Origin: Actinernus sp. WN-2022
Lineage: Eukaryota > Cnidaria > Anthozoa > Actiniaria > Actinernidae
DNA: 64,000 nucleotides
Reading direction: 5' to 3'
Assembly: GCA_030867875.1 (NCBI GenBank)
Contig: JAOWCC010000751.1
Location: 1 to 64,000 of the forward strand
Below, piece by piece: positions 63,763 through 64,000 of the stretch (its first letter is position 1; each line of letters opens with the position of its first letter). The notes under the pieces were generated by a model that worked only from the letters and a program-made list of their open reading frames with translations, ran no database searches and was not told the origin of the DNA. The position numbers and the translations under genes were made by a program.

Positions 63763-64000
63763 CCGGGGTTTGAACCCGCGACCTCCCGCTCAACAGACCG
63801 GAGATTAACCACTGAGCTAACCGGGAGGCGGTTAGCTCAGTGGTTGAGAAGTCCTTGAAATACCGTCAGGTCCTTGAAAAGTCCTTGAAATACCGTCAGG
63901 TCCTTGAAAAGTCCTTGAAATACCGTCATGTCCTTGAGAAGTCCTTGAAATACCGTCATGTCCTTGACAAGTCTTTCAAATACCGTCATGTCCTTGAGAA
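63130..64000 (+). repeat. 30-bp minisatellite, about 20 copies, runs off the right edge
   Basis: Unit TTGAAATACCGTCATGTCC plus TTGAAAAGTCC, starting 15-20 bp after the exon 20 donor. Because the unit is 30 bp, it is open in frames on both strands (repeating VLEKSLKYRH on plus). Interrupted by a SINE at 63567-63828. Confidence 0.95.
63567..63828 (-). mobile_element. SINE family A, copy 4, inserted in the minisatellite
   Basis: Full-length: minus strand A box GGTTAGCTCAGTGGTTAATC and B box GGTTCAAACCC, body, and a (TAAAG)n end at 63567-63582. At the head side the first 20 bases are also present in inverted form (63829-63846), giving a hairpin. TTGAG flanks both sides. Confidence 0.88.

Overview
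The window is animal nuclear DNA, most likely from an anthozoan cnidarian such as a stony coral or a relative. The evidence is AT-rich DNA, spliced genes with canonical GT..AG introns, a typical cnidarian repeat load (tRNA-headed SINEs, LINE 3' ends with short tandem tails, Penelope-like and TA/TTAA-flanked elements, many short fold-back elements) and a metazoan coatomer gene with near-vertebrate protein sequence. The genus cannot be fixed from the sequence alone.

Layout. 1-817 is the 3' part of a rhodopsin-family GPCR with an in-frame stop in the loop before TM7. 818-11259 is intergenic and filled with mobile DNA: a nested fold-back with a LINE tail, SINEs, a 1.68-kb TTAA-flanked element, a 0.15-kb hairpin, a Penelope-like element with one long reading frame (5402-7939), and a 5'-truncated LINE (9660-10887). 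From 11260 to beyond the right edge runs COPB1 (beta-COP), + strand. I could place 20 exons (11260-63117, 794 codons) that join in phase throughout; the C-terminal exons lie past 64000. The introns (163 bp to 14.4 kb) hold almost all the other features.

The most notable object is in intron 6: an 11,558-bp element (27489-39046) with matching inverted ends and a TA duplication. It carries two convergent intact genes. One is a single-exon 570-residue protein of the type I recognise as DUF7869 (RNase-H-like, probable transposase). The other is a five-exon 403-residue coiled-coil plus BEN-domain protein. Between them lies a roughly 14-copy satellite of about 200 bp per unit. The ends carry blocks of short palindromic repeats. 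Directly to its left is a 1.1-kb element (26331-27445) with a 9-bp target duplication that shares sequence with it, so one may mobilise the other. This is the best candidate for a little-described system.

Other structures are a 2.5-kb inverted-arm element in intron 13 (51093-53609) with 305-bp palindromic modules at both ends and cargo reading frames starting inside the arms; a tandem partial duplication of COPB1 exon 4 later hit by a 1.4-kb TA-flanked element; several element-in-element insertions with clean target duplications; and minisatellites that end exactly at COPB1 splice sites.
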